From Loktanella gaetbuli (GTDB taxonomy: Bacteria; Pseudomonadota; Alphaproteobacteria; Rhodobacterales; Rhodobacteraceae), in assembly GCF_020531945.1 (NCBI RefSeq), contig NZ_JAJATZ010000002.1:62001-126000 (forward strand): a stretch of DNA of 64,000 bases, read 5' to 3'. The translations under genes and the position numbers were made by a program. Each line of letters begins with the position of its first letter. The first letter of the stretch is position 1. The notes under the pieces were generated by a model. It made no database searches. It worked only from the letters and a program-made list of their open reading frames with translations, and was not told where the DNA came from. Below, one piece after another: positions 1 through 8,143 of the stretch.

Positions 1-297
1 CAGTGGCAGATGCCGACGGGGCCAGATACTCGTGGTCTGGAGGGTGTTGACCGCGCAGCCCTTGGCCTGCCGACGGATGCAGATTTTGTCGCGGCCTATT
101 GCGCGCGGCGCGGCATCGACGGGATCGCGCACCTTGGGTTCTATGTGGCATTCTGCTTTTTCCGGATGGCCGCGATCCTGCAGGGCGTCTATCGCAGGTC
201 GCTGGACGGCAATGCGTCAAACCCAGAGGCCGGTCGCCGCGCCGGTCAAATGGTGCCGATGTTCGCAGCCAAGGGGATGGCGGCGCTGGACGGCTAG
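1..297 (+). CDS. Phosphotransferase family protein, C-terminal part
   Basis: Partial gene: frame 1 is open from the first base of the window and ends at TAG 295-297, giving about 98 C-terminal residues. The remaining piece is mostly helical and aromatic (GFYVAFCFFRMAAILQG), as in the C-terminal end of APH-type phosphotransferases related to the kinase domain of ACAD10/11. The kinase motifs lie outside the window, so the assignment rests on resemblance of the tail only. Its stop overlaps by three bases the stop of the convergent histidine kinase gene. Confidence 0.55.
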   Translation, partial: QWQMPTGPDTRGLEGVDRAALGLPTDADFVAAYCARRGIDGIAHLGFYVAFCFFRMAAILQGVYRRSLDGNASNPEAGRRAGQMVPMFAAKGMAALDG

Positions 298-1616
298 GCC
301 TGCGGGATTGTCACGCGCGCCTGCAAACCGCCTTCTTTGCGGTTGGCCAGCGTGATCGTGCCGCCATGCGACAGGACGATATTGCGGGCGATCGACAGGC
401 CCAGACCGGCACCGCCGGTGTCAGTGCTGCGGCTGTCGTCACCGCGTACAAAGGGATCGAACATCGCATCCAGCCTTGCGGGATCGATTCCCGGCCCCGT
501 GTCGCTGACCGTGACCACCGCCGCGCCATCTGCGGTGCTGACAGCAACCTGCGCCTGACCGGCATAGCGGACCGCGTTGTCGATCAGATTGCCCAGCGCC
601 CGGCCCAGCGCGACAGGCCGTGCACGCACCCAGACAGGACCCGCGTCGGCCAGCACCGCGCCCCGTTCGGCGCACAACCGTGTCAACAAGACGGTCAGAT
701 CGACGCGTGTGACCTTTTCGGCCTCGGCTGCGCCACGGGCAAAGGCCACAAGACCATCGGCCATGACCGTCATCTCGTCCAGCGTGCGGATCATTGCGGC
801 CGCCTCTGGGCTGTCCAGCATTTCGGCCCTGATCCGCAGCGACGTGATCGGTGTGCGCAGGTCGTGGCCCACCGCCCCCAGCGTGCGCATCCGTTCTGCG
901 TCAAACTGCGCGATGCTTGCCTGCATGGCGTTGAATGCAACACCCAGCTCGCGCAGCTCGCGCGCGCCGCCCTCGACTACGCGGACGCTGCGGTCACCGC
1001 GCCCGGCCGCGCGGGTGGCGGCCGTCAGGCGGGTCAGCGGCCCGGTCAACCGCCGCAGTAACAGCCAACTGACCCCAAGGGTGGACACCAGCGACAGGCT
1101 CAACAACAAAAAGAACAGCCGATCGTCAAAATCCGGACCGTCCTGTGGCAATGGCCGTGTCGCGACATTCAACCATTGGCCCACCGGACCGCGCAACTGG
1201 ATCGAGATCGCCAGCGCCTCGATCCGCGCCCTGCCCCGGTCCTCGCCACGTGCGGGTATCAGTGACGCCCTCACCTCTCTGCCCGGCAGCATGTCACCAA
1301 GCGATTGCACAAGACGCTGCACACGCGGCAGACCGCCTGCGGCGGGTCCGACCAGTGCATCTGCCGTGACCGACACGCGGGAAAACCGGGTCGATGCCTC
1401 GGCAGCGATCCGCATCCGTTCGGCGGCGGCAACGGCCTCGATCGCGGGCACCAGCGACACCACGCGTTCGATTTCGCGTTGGGCCAACGCGGCGCGGTCG
1501 CCCTGCACCCGGTCCACCGACAACAGGATCAGCGCCGCGACATTGGCCGCGATCAGGGCTGCCGCCAGCAGCAGCATGAACCGCCCTGCAAGGCCGCTGG
1601 GAAACAACCGCCTCAT
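294..1616 (-). CDS. Sensor histidine kinase (HAMP, HisKA, HATPase)
   Basis: Membrane sensor kinase of 440 residues. Two membrane segments (about 12-33 and 166-187) enclose a periplasmic sensor region; HAMP follows, then HisKA with the phosphorylated histidine in GHDLRTP (H251), N-box at 343-352, G1 DTGPGI (372-377) and G2 GGAGLGLS (401-408). I place the start at ATG 1616-1614, which overlaps the TGA of the upstream response regulator as ATGA; longer starts would run into that gene. It is the second gene of a two-gene operon. The signal sensed is unknown. The divergently placed secreted EF-hand gene could be a target, as calcium-binding proteins often neighbour such systems, but that is inference. 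Confidence 0.93.
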   Translation of the reverse strand: MRRLFPSGLAGRFMLLLAAALIAANVAALILLSVDRVQGDRAALAQREIERVVSLVPAIEAVAAAERMRIAAEASTRFSRVSVTADALVGPAAGGLPRVQRLVQSLGDMLPGREVRASLIPARGEDRGRARIEALAISIQLRGPVGQWLNVATRPLPQDGPDFDDRLFFLLLSLSLVSTLGVSWLLLRRLTGPLTRLTAATRAAGRGDRSVRVVEGGARELRELGVAFNAMQASIAQFDAERMRTLGAVGHDLRTPITSLRIRAEMLDSPEAAAMIRTLDEMTVMADGLVAFARGAAEAEKVTRVDLTVLLTRLCAERGAVLADAGPVWVRARPVALGRALGNLIDNAVRYAGQAQVAVSTADGAAVVTVSDTGPGIDPARLDAMFDPFVRGDDSRSTDTGGAGLGLSIARNIVLSHGGTITLANRKEGGLQARVTIPQA

Positions 1617-2329
1617 GCCGGGGTCACCTCGGCCGCCAGACGGTATCCGCCGCCCCATTCGGTCACGATCAACACGGGGCGTGCCGGATCATCCTCGATC
1701 TTGCGGCGCAGGCGGCTGACGGCATTGTCGATGGCGCGGTCATAGGCCTTGCTGTCGCGCCCGGCGGTCAGATCCAACAGACGCGCCCGGCTGAGCACGG
1801 TCGCCGGATGATCGAGAAAAATCCCCATCAGGCGGCTCTCGCCCGTGGTCAGATCGACGCTGTGGCCGTCGTCATGAACCAACGACTGGGCGGCGGGATC
1901 ATGCACCCAAGCTCCGAACCGCCTGCGGTCACTGGCAACCACTGCCGCCGGTTCGGGTACGCGACGTAGAACGGCGCGGATCCGCGCCAGTAGTTCGCGC
2001 GGATTGAACGGCTTGGTGACGTAATCGTCGGCCCCCATTTCCAGCCCGACAATCTGGTCGGTGCCGTCGGCCATGGCGGTCAGCAGGATGATCGGCGGCC
2101 CCTTGTGTTCGACCAGCCAGCGACACAGGCTCAGCCCGTCTTCGCCTGGCATCATGATGTCGAGGATCACCAGCGCGATCCGCGCCTCGTCCAATGTGCG
2201 ACGCGCCTCGCCTGCGTTCGCGGCAAGCTGCGTGCGGTAACCCTGTTTGCGCAGGTATTGGCCCAGCGGTTCGCGGATGTCGCGCGCATCGTCCACGATC
2301 AGGATCTGGGGGGCCTCTGCGTCGGTCAT
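1613..2329 (-). CDS. OmpR-family response regulator
   Basis: 238 residues with an N-terminal receiver domain (DD at 13-14, phosphoacceptor D57, T84, K106 in TKPFNP) and a C-terminal winged-helix Trans_reg_C domain ending in EWGGGYRL. It is translationally coupled to the histidine kinase by a four-base overlap, so the two form a cognate pair. The start ATG at 2329 is the only reasonable one. It probably binds the 2330-2565 control region, where repeated TGACACA and TGTCGC/GCGACA elements occur. Confidence 0.95.
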   Translation of the reverse strand: MTDAEAPQILIVDDARDIREPLGQYLRKQGYRTQLAANAGEARRTLDEARIALVILDIMMPGEDGLSLCRWLVEHKGPPIILLTAMADGTDQIVGLEMGADDYVTKPFNPRELLARIRAVLRRVPEPAAVVASDRRRFGAWVHDPAAQSLVHDDGHSVDLTTGESRLMGIFLDHPATVLSRARLLDLTAGRDSKAYDRAIDNAVSRLRRKIEDDPARPVLIVTEWGGGYRLAAEVTPA

Positions 2330-2565
2330 CGGTGAAATCCACTTGTTGCCCCCCCTGTCATAGCGGGGTCAGCCCCCGCCGATCCAGTGCGCAGCGCCCG
2401 CATGACGCAGAACTTTGTCGCAAGATGTATCAGGACCCGCCCCTGTGACACATGGCGACAAAACCCTGCTGTCGCTGACACACATCGCACGCGATGAACG
2501 GCTAGATCACGGTCATCGGGGCGCATGCCGCGCCTCTGCCAACCGGATCTTGAAAGGATCATACG
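2330..2565. promoter_or_regulatory. Divergent control region between the two-component system and the EF-hand gene
   Basis: 236 bases without a gene. It holds two copies of TGACACA (2446-2452 and 2476-2482, 30 bases apart), an inverted pair TTTGTCGC (2414-2421) / GCGACAAA (2455-2462), a further TGTCGC at 2470-2475, and a small hairpin GCGGGG/CCCCGC at 2363-2379. Repeats 30 bases apart (about three helical turns) would suit OmpR-type dimers, but no binding site is proven. Confidence 0.35.
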
Positions 2566-3096
2566 ATGAAAAACGCAAACATTCTGCCGATGACATTCCT
2601 CGCCGTGGCACTGGCTGCAAGCGGCGCGATGGTTGCAACCGCCCAGGAGGCTGCCACCCCCGAGGCAGCCGTGACCCAGTCTGCGCCGACCGACGGCACC
2701 GCGACCAAGGCACGCCAACCCCGCGCCGAGCGCGGCGAAGGCCGCAGGGGCCACAACGGGCGTGACGGCGGCCGCAAAATCATGGGCCAGATCATCATGC
2801 AGGCCGACACCGATGGCGACGGTGCGCTGACCGTGGCGGAAATCGACGCCTTTCGCACGGCCAAGGTGACCGAGGCTGATACGTCGGGCGACGGAGCACT
2901 GACCCTGGAAGAGTTCAACACGCTCTACGCCGAATTCATCCGCGAACGGATGGTCGATGCATTCCAGAACCTGGATGCGGACGGCGATGGCATGATTTCG
3001 GCGCAGGAAATGGATAGACGTTTCGATGCGCTGACCCAACGGTTGGACCGCGACGGGGATGGCAACCTGGACCTGGGACGCCGCAACCGCGGCTGA
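2566..3096 (+). CDS. Secreted EF-hand calcium-binding protein
   Basis: 176 residues. A Sec signal peptide (about 1-26, ending ATA/Q) is followed by a low-complexity, Arg/Gly-rich linker (about 50-70) and four EF-hand loops starting at D81 (DTDGDGALTVAE), D105 (DTSGDGALTLEE), D137 (DADGDGMISAQE) and D161 (DRDGDGNLDLGR). The first three have the full DxDGDG...E pattern; the fourth lacks the final acidic ligand. AAAGGA lies about nine bases before the ATG. It is expected to bind calcium in the periplasm. Its role is unknown. The gene is divergent from a two-component system and is followed by a strong terminator. Confidence 0.9.
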   Translation: MKNANILPMTFLAVALAASGAMVATAQEAATPEAAVTQSAPTDGTATKARQPRAERGEGRRGHNGRDGGRKIMGQIIMQADTDGDGALTVAEIDAFRTAKVTEADTSGDGALTLEEFNTLYAEFIRERMVDAFQNLDADGDGMISAQEMDRRFDALTQRLDRDGDGNLDLGRRNRG

Positions 3097-3105
3097 ACCT
3101 GAACA

Positions 3106-3134
3106 GGGCGGCACCTGATGGTGCCGCCCTTTTT
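3106..3134 (+). terminator. Rho-independent terminator after the EF-hand gene
   Basis: Perfect 10-bp stem GGGCGGCACC (3106-3115) / GGTGCCGCCC (3120-3129) with loop TGAT, followed by five T. It starts ten bases after the EF-hand stop codon and separates that gene from the MsrQ-like gene. Confidence 0.93.
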
Positions 3135-3158
3135 CATGACCACGACAGGACAAACGCC

Positions 3159-3761
3159 ATGCTGCATCGCCTCAACCCCTATCCGCTCTGGGCCCTGCTG
3201 GCCCTGCAACCCGTGCTGTGGATCATCGTCAGTCTGACCTCGGACAATCCGCGCATGATCCATATCCTTGTCCACCCCACGGGCGAATGGGCCGCGCGTC
3301 TGCTGATCATCACCCTGATGATGACGCCGCTGGCGATGTTGCTGAAAGGGCGGCCCATCGCGCGCTGGTTGCGCAAGAGCCGCCGCCATTTCGGTGCGGC
3401 GTCATTCGTTTACGCAGCAATTCATACGGCGTTCTACCTCATCGACACATCCAGCGTCGCAACAGTCATCGCTGCATTGCCGCGCCTGTATATCTGGACC
3501 GGCTGGATCGCCTTTATCATCTTCATCCCACTTGCGCTGACCTCGACTGACGCGATGGTGCGACGTCTGGGCCGCCGCTGGAAGACGCTGCAACGCTGGG
3601 TCTATCCTGCTGCCGTGCTGACGCTGGTGCATTGGGCCAGCATCCACGACTGGGACAGCCCCGGTGCCGCGATCGTGCATTTTGCCCCGCTGGCCGCGCT
3701 GGAACTATGGCGCCTGTGGTACTGGCAGAGGCACCCGCACAGGCAGGCCACCCCGGCCTGA
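3159..3761 (+). CDS. MsrQ-like ferric-reductase-type haem membrane protein
   Basis: 200 residues with about six membrane segments of the ferric reductase-like transmembrane family. The features RRHFGAASFVYAAIHTAFY and LQRWVYPAAVLTLVHW carry the histidines expected to bind haem b, and the segment order matches MsrQ, the membrane partner that feeds electrons to the periplasmic methionine sulfoxide reductase MsrP. No msrP lies next to it, so either the partner is elsewhere or this is another member of the family. The ATG at 3159 is 24 bases after the terminator of the previous gene, and an AGGAC element precedes it. Confidence 0.75.
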   Translation: MLHRLNPYPLWALLALQPVLWIIVSLTSDNPRMIHILVHPTGEWAARLLIITLMMTPLAMLLKGRPIARWLRKSRRHFGAASFVYAAIHTAFYLIDTSSVATVIAALPRLYIWTGWIAFIIFIPLALTSTDAMVRRLGRRWKTLQRWVYPAAVLTLVHWASIHDWDSPGAAIVHFAPLAALELWRLWYWQRHPHRQATPA

Positions 3762-3921
3762 TCCGCAGATTGGTCGCAGGCGGCGCATCACGCGCCGCCT
3801 TTGCGCGACGCGCGCCGGATTTGTCGCCTAATTTGCGTCCTGTGGCAGAGCGCCCATTGACGCCAAGCCCCACCCGCCCAAGAAGTGCGCCAACCGTAGA
3901 TACGACCGAAAAGAGACCCCG

Positions 3922-4806
3922 ATGGATACCTTTGCACTGCGCGTCACCTGCCTATCCCGCCGTGGCATCGTCGCCGCGATCGCCGTGTTTCTGGCAGATC
4001 ACGGCTGCAACATCACTGACTCCGCGCAATTCGACGACGCGGACACCGGCATGTTTTTCATGCGGGTCAGTTTCCAGTCCGAACAGGGCAAGACCCTGGA
4101 TGCGCTGACGCAGGCCTTTGGCGCGCTGGCGGCCGATTTCGACATGACGTTCGATTTCTTTGACGAGGCGATCAAGCCAAAGGTCGTGATCATGGTCAGC
4201 CGGTTCGGCCATTGCCTGAACGATCTGCTGTATCGCTGGCGCATCGGTGCGCTGCCCATCGAAATCGCAGCCGTGGTTTCGAATCACATGGATTATCAAA
4301 AGGTTGTTGTGAATCACGACATCCCGTTCCACTGCATCAAGGTCACAAAGGAAAACAAGCCCGAGGCCGAGGCGCGCATCATGCAGGTGGTCGACGACTC
4401 CGGCGCGGACCTGATCGTGCTGGCCCGGTACATGCAGATCCTGTCGGACCAGATGTGCAAACAGATGTCGGGCCGGATCATCAACATCCACCACTCGTTC
4501 CTGCCCAGCTTCAAGGGTGCCAACCCCTACAAGCAGGCTTTCGAGCGTGGCGTGAAACTGATCGGGGCGACGTCACACTATGTCACCGCCGATCTGGACG
4601 AGGGTCCGATCATCGAACAGGACACGATCCGCGTGACCCATGCGCAATCCGCCAACGATTACGTCAGTCTGGGCCGGGATGTGGAGGCACAGGTGCTGGC
4701 CCGCGCGATCCACGCCCATGTGCACGGACGCGTGTTCATCAACGGCAACAAGACGGTGGTCTTTCCCGCCTCGCCGGGGTCCTACACCAGCGAACGGATG
4801 GGCTAG
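3922..4806 (+). CDS. purU: Formyltetrahydrofolate deformylase
   Basis: 294 residues, the usual length. PurU hydrolyses 10-formyl-THF to THF and formate, balancing one-carbon pools in the cytoplasm. An ACT domain occupies about 5-80 (LSRRGIVAAIAVFLADHGCN); the formyltransferase domain follows, with INIHHSFLPSFKGA carrying N188 and H190 and the conserved aspartate in ADLDEGPIIEQD near 225. In marine alphaproteobacteria PurU often supports demethylation of methylated solutes, which would fit the betaine genes further on, but the gene stands alone here. Its stop overlaps the stop region of the convergent DUF4166 gene. Confidence 0.96.
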   Translation: MDTFALRVTCLSRRGIVAAIAVFLADHGCNITDSAQFDDADTGMFFMRVSFQSEQGKTLDALTQAFGALAADFDMTFDFFDEAIKPKVVIMVSRFGHCLNDLLYRWRIGALPIEIAAVVSNHMDYQKVVVNHDIPFHCIKVTKENKPEAEARIMQVVDDSGADLIVLARYMQILSDQMCKQMSGRIINIHHSFLPSFKGANPYKQAFERGVKLIGATSHYVTADLDEGPIIEQDTIRVTHAQSANDYVSLGRDVEAQVLARAIHAHVHGRVFINGNKTVVFPASPGSYTSERMG

Positions 4807-5333
4807 GCCTGCCGCAAATGACCGCGATAGCGCACCATCGCCCGCCGGGTGATCGGTGCGCGCAAGGCCACGTCAAAATGGAACAGCCCGCCCACGACGT
4901 ATTCACGCGCGACCGAAATCGGTAGCAACCACCGCGGCAGCGGGATTGGCCCCAGCCGCCCCGCCTGCACGGGGTAGTGCAGTGCGCCATCCGCAACCGT
5001 CAGCCCGATGGCAAATGTGAACGGACCAAAACGTTCGTGCATCACGCCGTCCCGCACCGACAGATGCGACTGAAAACGGTGACGTCCGAATTGCCGGACC
5101 CAGGTTTCGCCCTTTGGCGTCACAGTCTTTGTCACCGTCACGGCGATATCGTCCTGCGCCGGCGGAAACCGGAACAACGCGCACAAGAGGCGCGGCCAGA
5201 TCCCCGGCCCCCGGTCAATCGCACTGCGGCCCTGCCACCGAGAGATCTCTGTCGTCAGGTGGGTGCGCTGAATTTCGGACGGGAGTTTTGCGAAATCATC
5301 GTCAAGCACCCGTTTGAAGATCGGCGTTGTCAT
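4803..5333 (-). CDS. DUF4166 domain protein
   Basis: 176 residues that match the DUF4166 pattern: an N-terminal FKRVL..FAKLP..I segment, then a beta-rich body with WVRQFG, RFGPFTF and a closing LPRWLLPIS. No signal peptide or catalytic motif is evident. The ATG at 5333 overlaps the stop of the DCC-family gene as ATGA, so the two are co-translated. The same pair (DUF4166 with a thiol-oxidoreductase-like DCC protein) recurs in proteobacteria. Function is unknown. Confidence 0.85.
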   Translation of the reverse strand: MTTPIFKRVLDDDFAKLPSEIQRTHLTTEISRWQGRSAIDRGPGIWPRLLCALFRFPPAQDDIAVTVTKTVTPKGETWVRQFGRHRFQSHLSVRDGVMHERFGPFTFAIGLTVADGALHYPVQAGRLGPIPLPRWLLPISVAREYVVGGLFHFDVALRAPITRRAMVRYRGHLRQA

Positions 5334-5779
5334 GTCATCAGCCTGTTCTGGAACGCCGGATCAGGCAGCGCGCACAGATCACCGCGCCCAAAGATCGCGT
5401 AGCGATTGCGCGCAAACTGCAGATAAAGCCAATCACGCAGCGGACGCGGCAGGACCAGCAACGCCCCAGCCAACCGTCCCCATCCGCCGTAGCTGCGGGC
5501 GGCGTGTATCACGCCCTCCATATTGCGATATGGTACACCTGCATCAACGTACATCCAGCTGACCGGATCGTCGGGATCCATGCCGTAGTGCCGCAGCAGG
5601 GCCGCCCCCAGCGGTGTCTGGATCGGGCAAATGCGCACGCGCCCCGTGCGGTCCATCCTGTGGATCATCCGCGCGCCCCAGCTACAGACCGCACATGTGG
5701 CGTCCATCACGGCGACCGGGTCCGCATCGTCGAACACCGGCACCTGTGGGTCATGGCGATAGGAATGGAGGTCTGTCAT
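5330..5779 (-). CDS. DCC-family (DUF393) thiol-disulfide oxidoreductase-like protein
   Basis: 149 residues. The DUF393 fold is recognisable from an N-terminal beta strand leading to ATCAVC (CxxC at about 29-32), then FARNRYAIFGRGD near the C-terminus (typically YRWFGR.. in the family). The usual DGxCxxC motif here reads DATCAVC, so the glycine is replaced by alanine-threonine, which may alter redox behaviour. First gene of a coupled pair with DUF4166. No substrate is known. Confidence 0.85.
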   Translation of the reverse strand: MTDLHSYRHDPQVPVFDDADPVAVMDATCAVCSWGARMIHRMDRTGRVRICPIQTPLGAALLRHYGMDPDDPVSWMYVDAGVPYRNMEGVIHAARSYGGWGRLAGALLVLPRPLRDWLYLQFARNRYAIFGRGDLCALPDPAFQNRLMT

Positions 5780-5860
5780 GCGCCCGACTGTCCCGATTTG
5801 GGCGCGTCAGCACAAGGTTGGCGTGACGCGCGGCCTGTGCCACGTCGTCACGCCACTGGG

Positions 5861-6640
5861 TCAGGCCGCGGCCTGCCCCGGTTTCTTACCCAGAATGATC
5901 ATGCCCAGGATGTCGTCGTCGGTCACATCCTCGACCTTTTCGGTGCCGACCAGCTGGCCGTTCTTCATCACGGACACGCGGTCGCACAATTCCATGACAT
6001 CGGCGATGTCGTGGCTGATCAGGAAAATGCCCAGACCCTGGCGTTTCAACTCCTGCACCAGCTCGGCCACCATCTGGGTCTCTTGCGGCCCCAGTGCTGC
6101 GGTCGGCTCGTCCATGATCAGGATTTTTGCGTCGAAATAAACCGCCCGCGCAATGGCGACGGACTGACGCTGACCGCCCGACAATGCGCTGACCGGTTCC
6201 GCGAATTTTTTGAAATTCGGGTTCAGGCGGTGCATGATCTTGCGGGCCTCGGCCTCCATCTGGGCATCGTCCAGCATCCCGGCCCGGGTAATCAGCTCGC
6301 GTCCCAGAAACAGGTTGCTGGCCGCATCCAGGTTATCGGCCAGCGCCAACGTCTGGTAGATGGTTTCGATATTATAGGAGCGGGCATCACGGGGGTTGTT
6401 GATTTCCGCCTTTTCGCCGTTGACGTAGATCTCACCACTGTCAGCTGCATAGGCGCCGGACAGAATCTTGATCAGCGTCGATTTACCGGCGCCGTTGTGC
6501 CCCAGCAGGCCCACCACCTCGCCGGGGTAGAGATCGACAGTGACGTCATCGACAGCCTGAATCCCGCCGAATGCGATCGAGATATTGCGCATCTCGACCA
6601 ATGGGGTTCCGCTGCGATCAATGTTATTTTGCTCAGCCAT
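5861..6640 (-). CDS. xylG: Sugar ABC transporter ATPase, single-domain (XylG/FrcA type)
   Basis: 259 residues, half the length of E. coli XylG (about 513), with one nucleotide-binding domain: Walker A GHNGAGKST, signature LSGGQ, Walker B ILIMDEP and switch histidine in LISHD. Such half-size ATPases (FrcA type) act as homodimers in the CUT2 sugar importers of alphaproteobacteria. It is the third gene of the xylF-xylH-xylG operon, nine bases after the permease. Substrate inferred from the binding protein. Confidence 0.88.
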   Translation of the reverse strand: MAEQNNIDRSGTPLVEMRNISIAFGGIQAVDDVTVDLYPGEVVGLLGHNGAGKSTLIKILSGAYAADSGEIYVNGEKAEINNPRDARSYNIETIYQTLALADNLDAASNLFLGRELITRAGMLDDAQMEAEARKIMHRLNPNFKKFAEPVSALSGGQRQSVAIARAVYFDAKILIMDEPTAALGPQETQMVAELVQELKRQGLGIFLISHDIADVMELCDRVSVMKNGQLVGTEKVEDVTDDDILGMIILGKKPGQAAA

Positions 6641-6649
6641 GTCAGACCC

Positions 6650-7990
6650 TTACTTTGACTTGCGACGGTAGAGAATGTCGAGGAACACGGCCAGCACCAG
6701 CACGGAACCCACGACGACCTGCTGCATGCCGGCGTCAAATCCGATCAGCACCATGCCCGATTGCAGCGACTGCATCACCAGCGCGCCCAGGATTGCGCCA
6801 AAGATCGTGCCGACGCCCCCTGCCAGCGATGTGCCACCGATCACGGCAGCGGCGATAACGTAGAGCTCGTCCAGGGTGCCCAGCGCGTTGGTGGCGGAAT
6901 TCAGACGCGCCGACGCCACGACAGAGGCCAGACCGGCCAGACCGCCCATGATCGCGAAAATCTTGACCGTCATCCATTTGGTGTCGATGCCGGCAAGGGC
7001 GGCCGCCCCGGGGTTGCCACCGATGGCAAAGACGTAGCGCCCGAACCGCGTGCGGGTCAGCAGGAAATTCATGCCCACCGCCACGACCGCAAGGATCAGC
7101 ACGGGGATCGCGAAACCGTAGCTGATCTGCAGGCCGGTTTCCGGCACGACCACATCATTGGCCGCCGCCCATTGGTTCACGATGCCACGTGGCCAGTAGT
7201 ACGAATTGACCAGGATCACCGCACCGATCGTCGCGCCACAGCCCAGCAACGCCAAAAAGCTGTCAGCCCAGACCGGACGCTGTTTGAACTGGAACTTGGT
7301 CCGCTGACGTCGGCCGTTCAGAACGCCAAAAATGATGCCGCCACAGACGATCAGACCCACGATCCAGCTGCCCGTGGCACCGACCGCGCCATAAGGCCCG
7401 CCGCCCAGCAGAGCAAAGGTGCTGTCCACGGGGGAAATCGTCTCGCCGCGTGCGATCAGGAATGCCGCACCGCGCCAGACCAGCAGACCGCCCAGCGTCA
7501 CGATGAACGCAGGAATGGCACCATAGGCGATCAGCGACCCTTGGAATGCACCGATGATCGCACCGCTCAGAATGCCCGCCAAGACTGCGATGATCCAGAT
7601 CAACGGATGGCCCAGCCCCAGGATCGGCGGCAGGATATAGACCTGCAACATGCCCATCACGATGGCGCAGAACCCCAGGATGGACCCGACCGACAGGTCG
7701 ATGTGGCGGGTGATGATGACCAGCACCATGCCCGTCGCCATGATCCCGATGCTCGACGTCTGCACGCTGAGGTTCCACAGGTTGCGCGGCGTCAGAAACG
7801 CGCCAAAGTTGTTCACGATGGCCCCGTACATGTGGAAACCGACCCAGATCAGTGCCAGCGCGGCCACCATGCCGATCAGCCGCGTGTCCAGCTCGGTCGC
7901 GGTCAGAAACCGGGACCAGGCGCCCGGTCGGTCAGTGCCGGGCGGTGGGTTCGAAGGCGACGCGGGCGTCGAGGCAGTGCTGTCAGTCAT
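6650..7990 (-). CDS. xylH: Sugar ABC transporter permease, XylH type
   Basis: 446 residues of a BPD_transp_2 (RbsC/XylH) permease with about ten or more membrane segments, including the family signature GNPGAAALAGID before the cytoplasmic loop. It is longer than RbsC because of an insertion around residues 215-265 rich in charged residues (NGRRQRTKFQFKQRP), as seen in XylH/GguB proteins. I take the ATG at 7990, preceded by AGGACAG; the open frame upstream lacks a ribosome site. It forms the membrane channel with the half-size ATPase. Confidence 0.9.
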   Translation of the reverse strand: MTDSTASTPASPSNPPPGTDRPGAWSRFLTATELDTRLIGMVAALALIWVGFHMYGAIVNNFGAFLTPRNLWNLSVQTSSIGIMATGMVLVIITRHIDLSVGSILGFCAIVMGMLQVYILPPILGLGHPLIWIIAVLAGILSGAIIGAFQGSLIAYGAIPAFIVTLGGLLVWRGAAFLIARGETISPVDSTFALLGGGPYGAVGATGSWIVGLIVCGGIIFGVLNGRRQRTKFQFKQRPVWADSFLALLGCGATIGAVILVNSYYWPRGIVNQWAAANDVVVPETGLQISYGFAIPVLILAVVAVGMNFLLTRTRFGRYVFAIGGNPGAAALAGIDTKWMTVKIFAIMGGLAGLASVVASARLNSATNALGTLDELYVIAAAVIGGTSLAGGVGTIFGAILGALVMQSLQSGMVLIGFDAGMQQVVVGSVLVLAVFLDILYRRKSK

Positions 7991-8105
7991 GTTCTGTCCT
8001 GCGCGTGTAATCTGAGCTGTGAATTGATGGCCCGCAACCGGCGCAAAGGCGCAGCGGTATATGCAGGCAAACATGGTCGCGGCAGCACCGCGTCCATGCG
8101 GGTAT

Positions 8106-8130
8106 CCGGCGCGGGAAAGGCCCGCGCCGG
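8106..8130 (-). terminator. Intercistronic hairpin between xylF and xylH
   Basis: Perfect 10-bp GC-rich stem CCGGCGCGGG (8106-8115) / CCCGCGCCGG (8121-8130) with a five-base loop, 14 bases after the xylF stop on the minus strand. It has no T tract, so it more likely acts as a partial attenuator or as a 3' stabiliser that keeps xylF mRNA above xylHG mRNA. Confidence 0.7.
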
Positions 8131-8143
8131 AGTGTCGTTTGCC

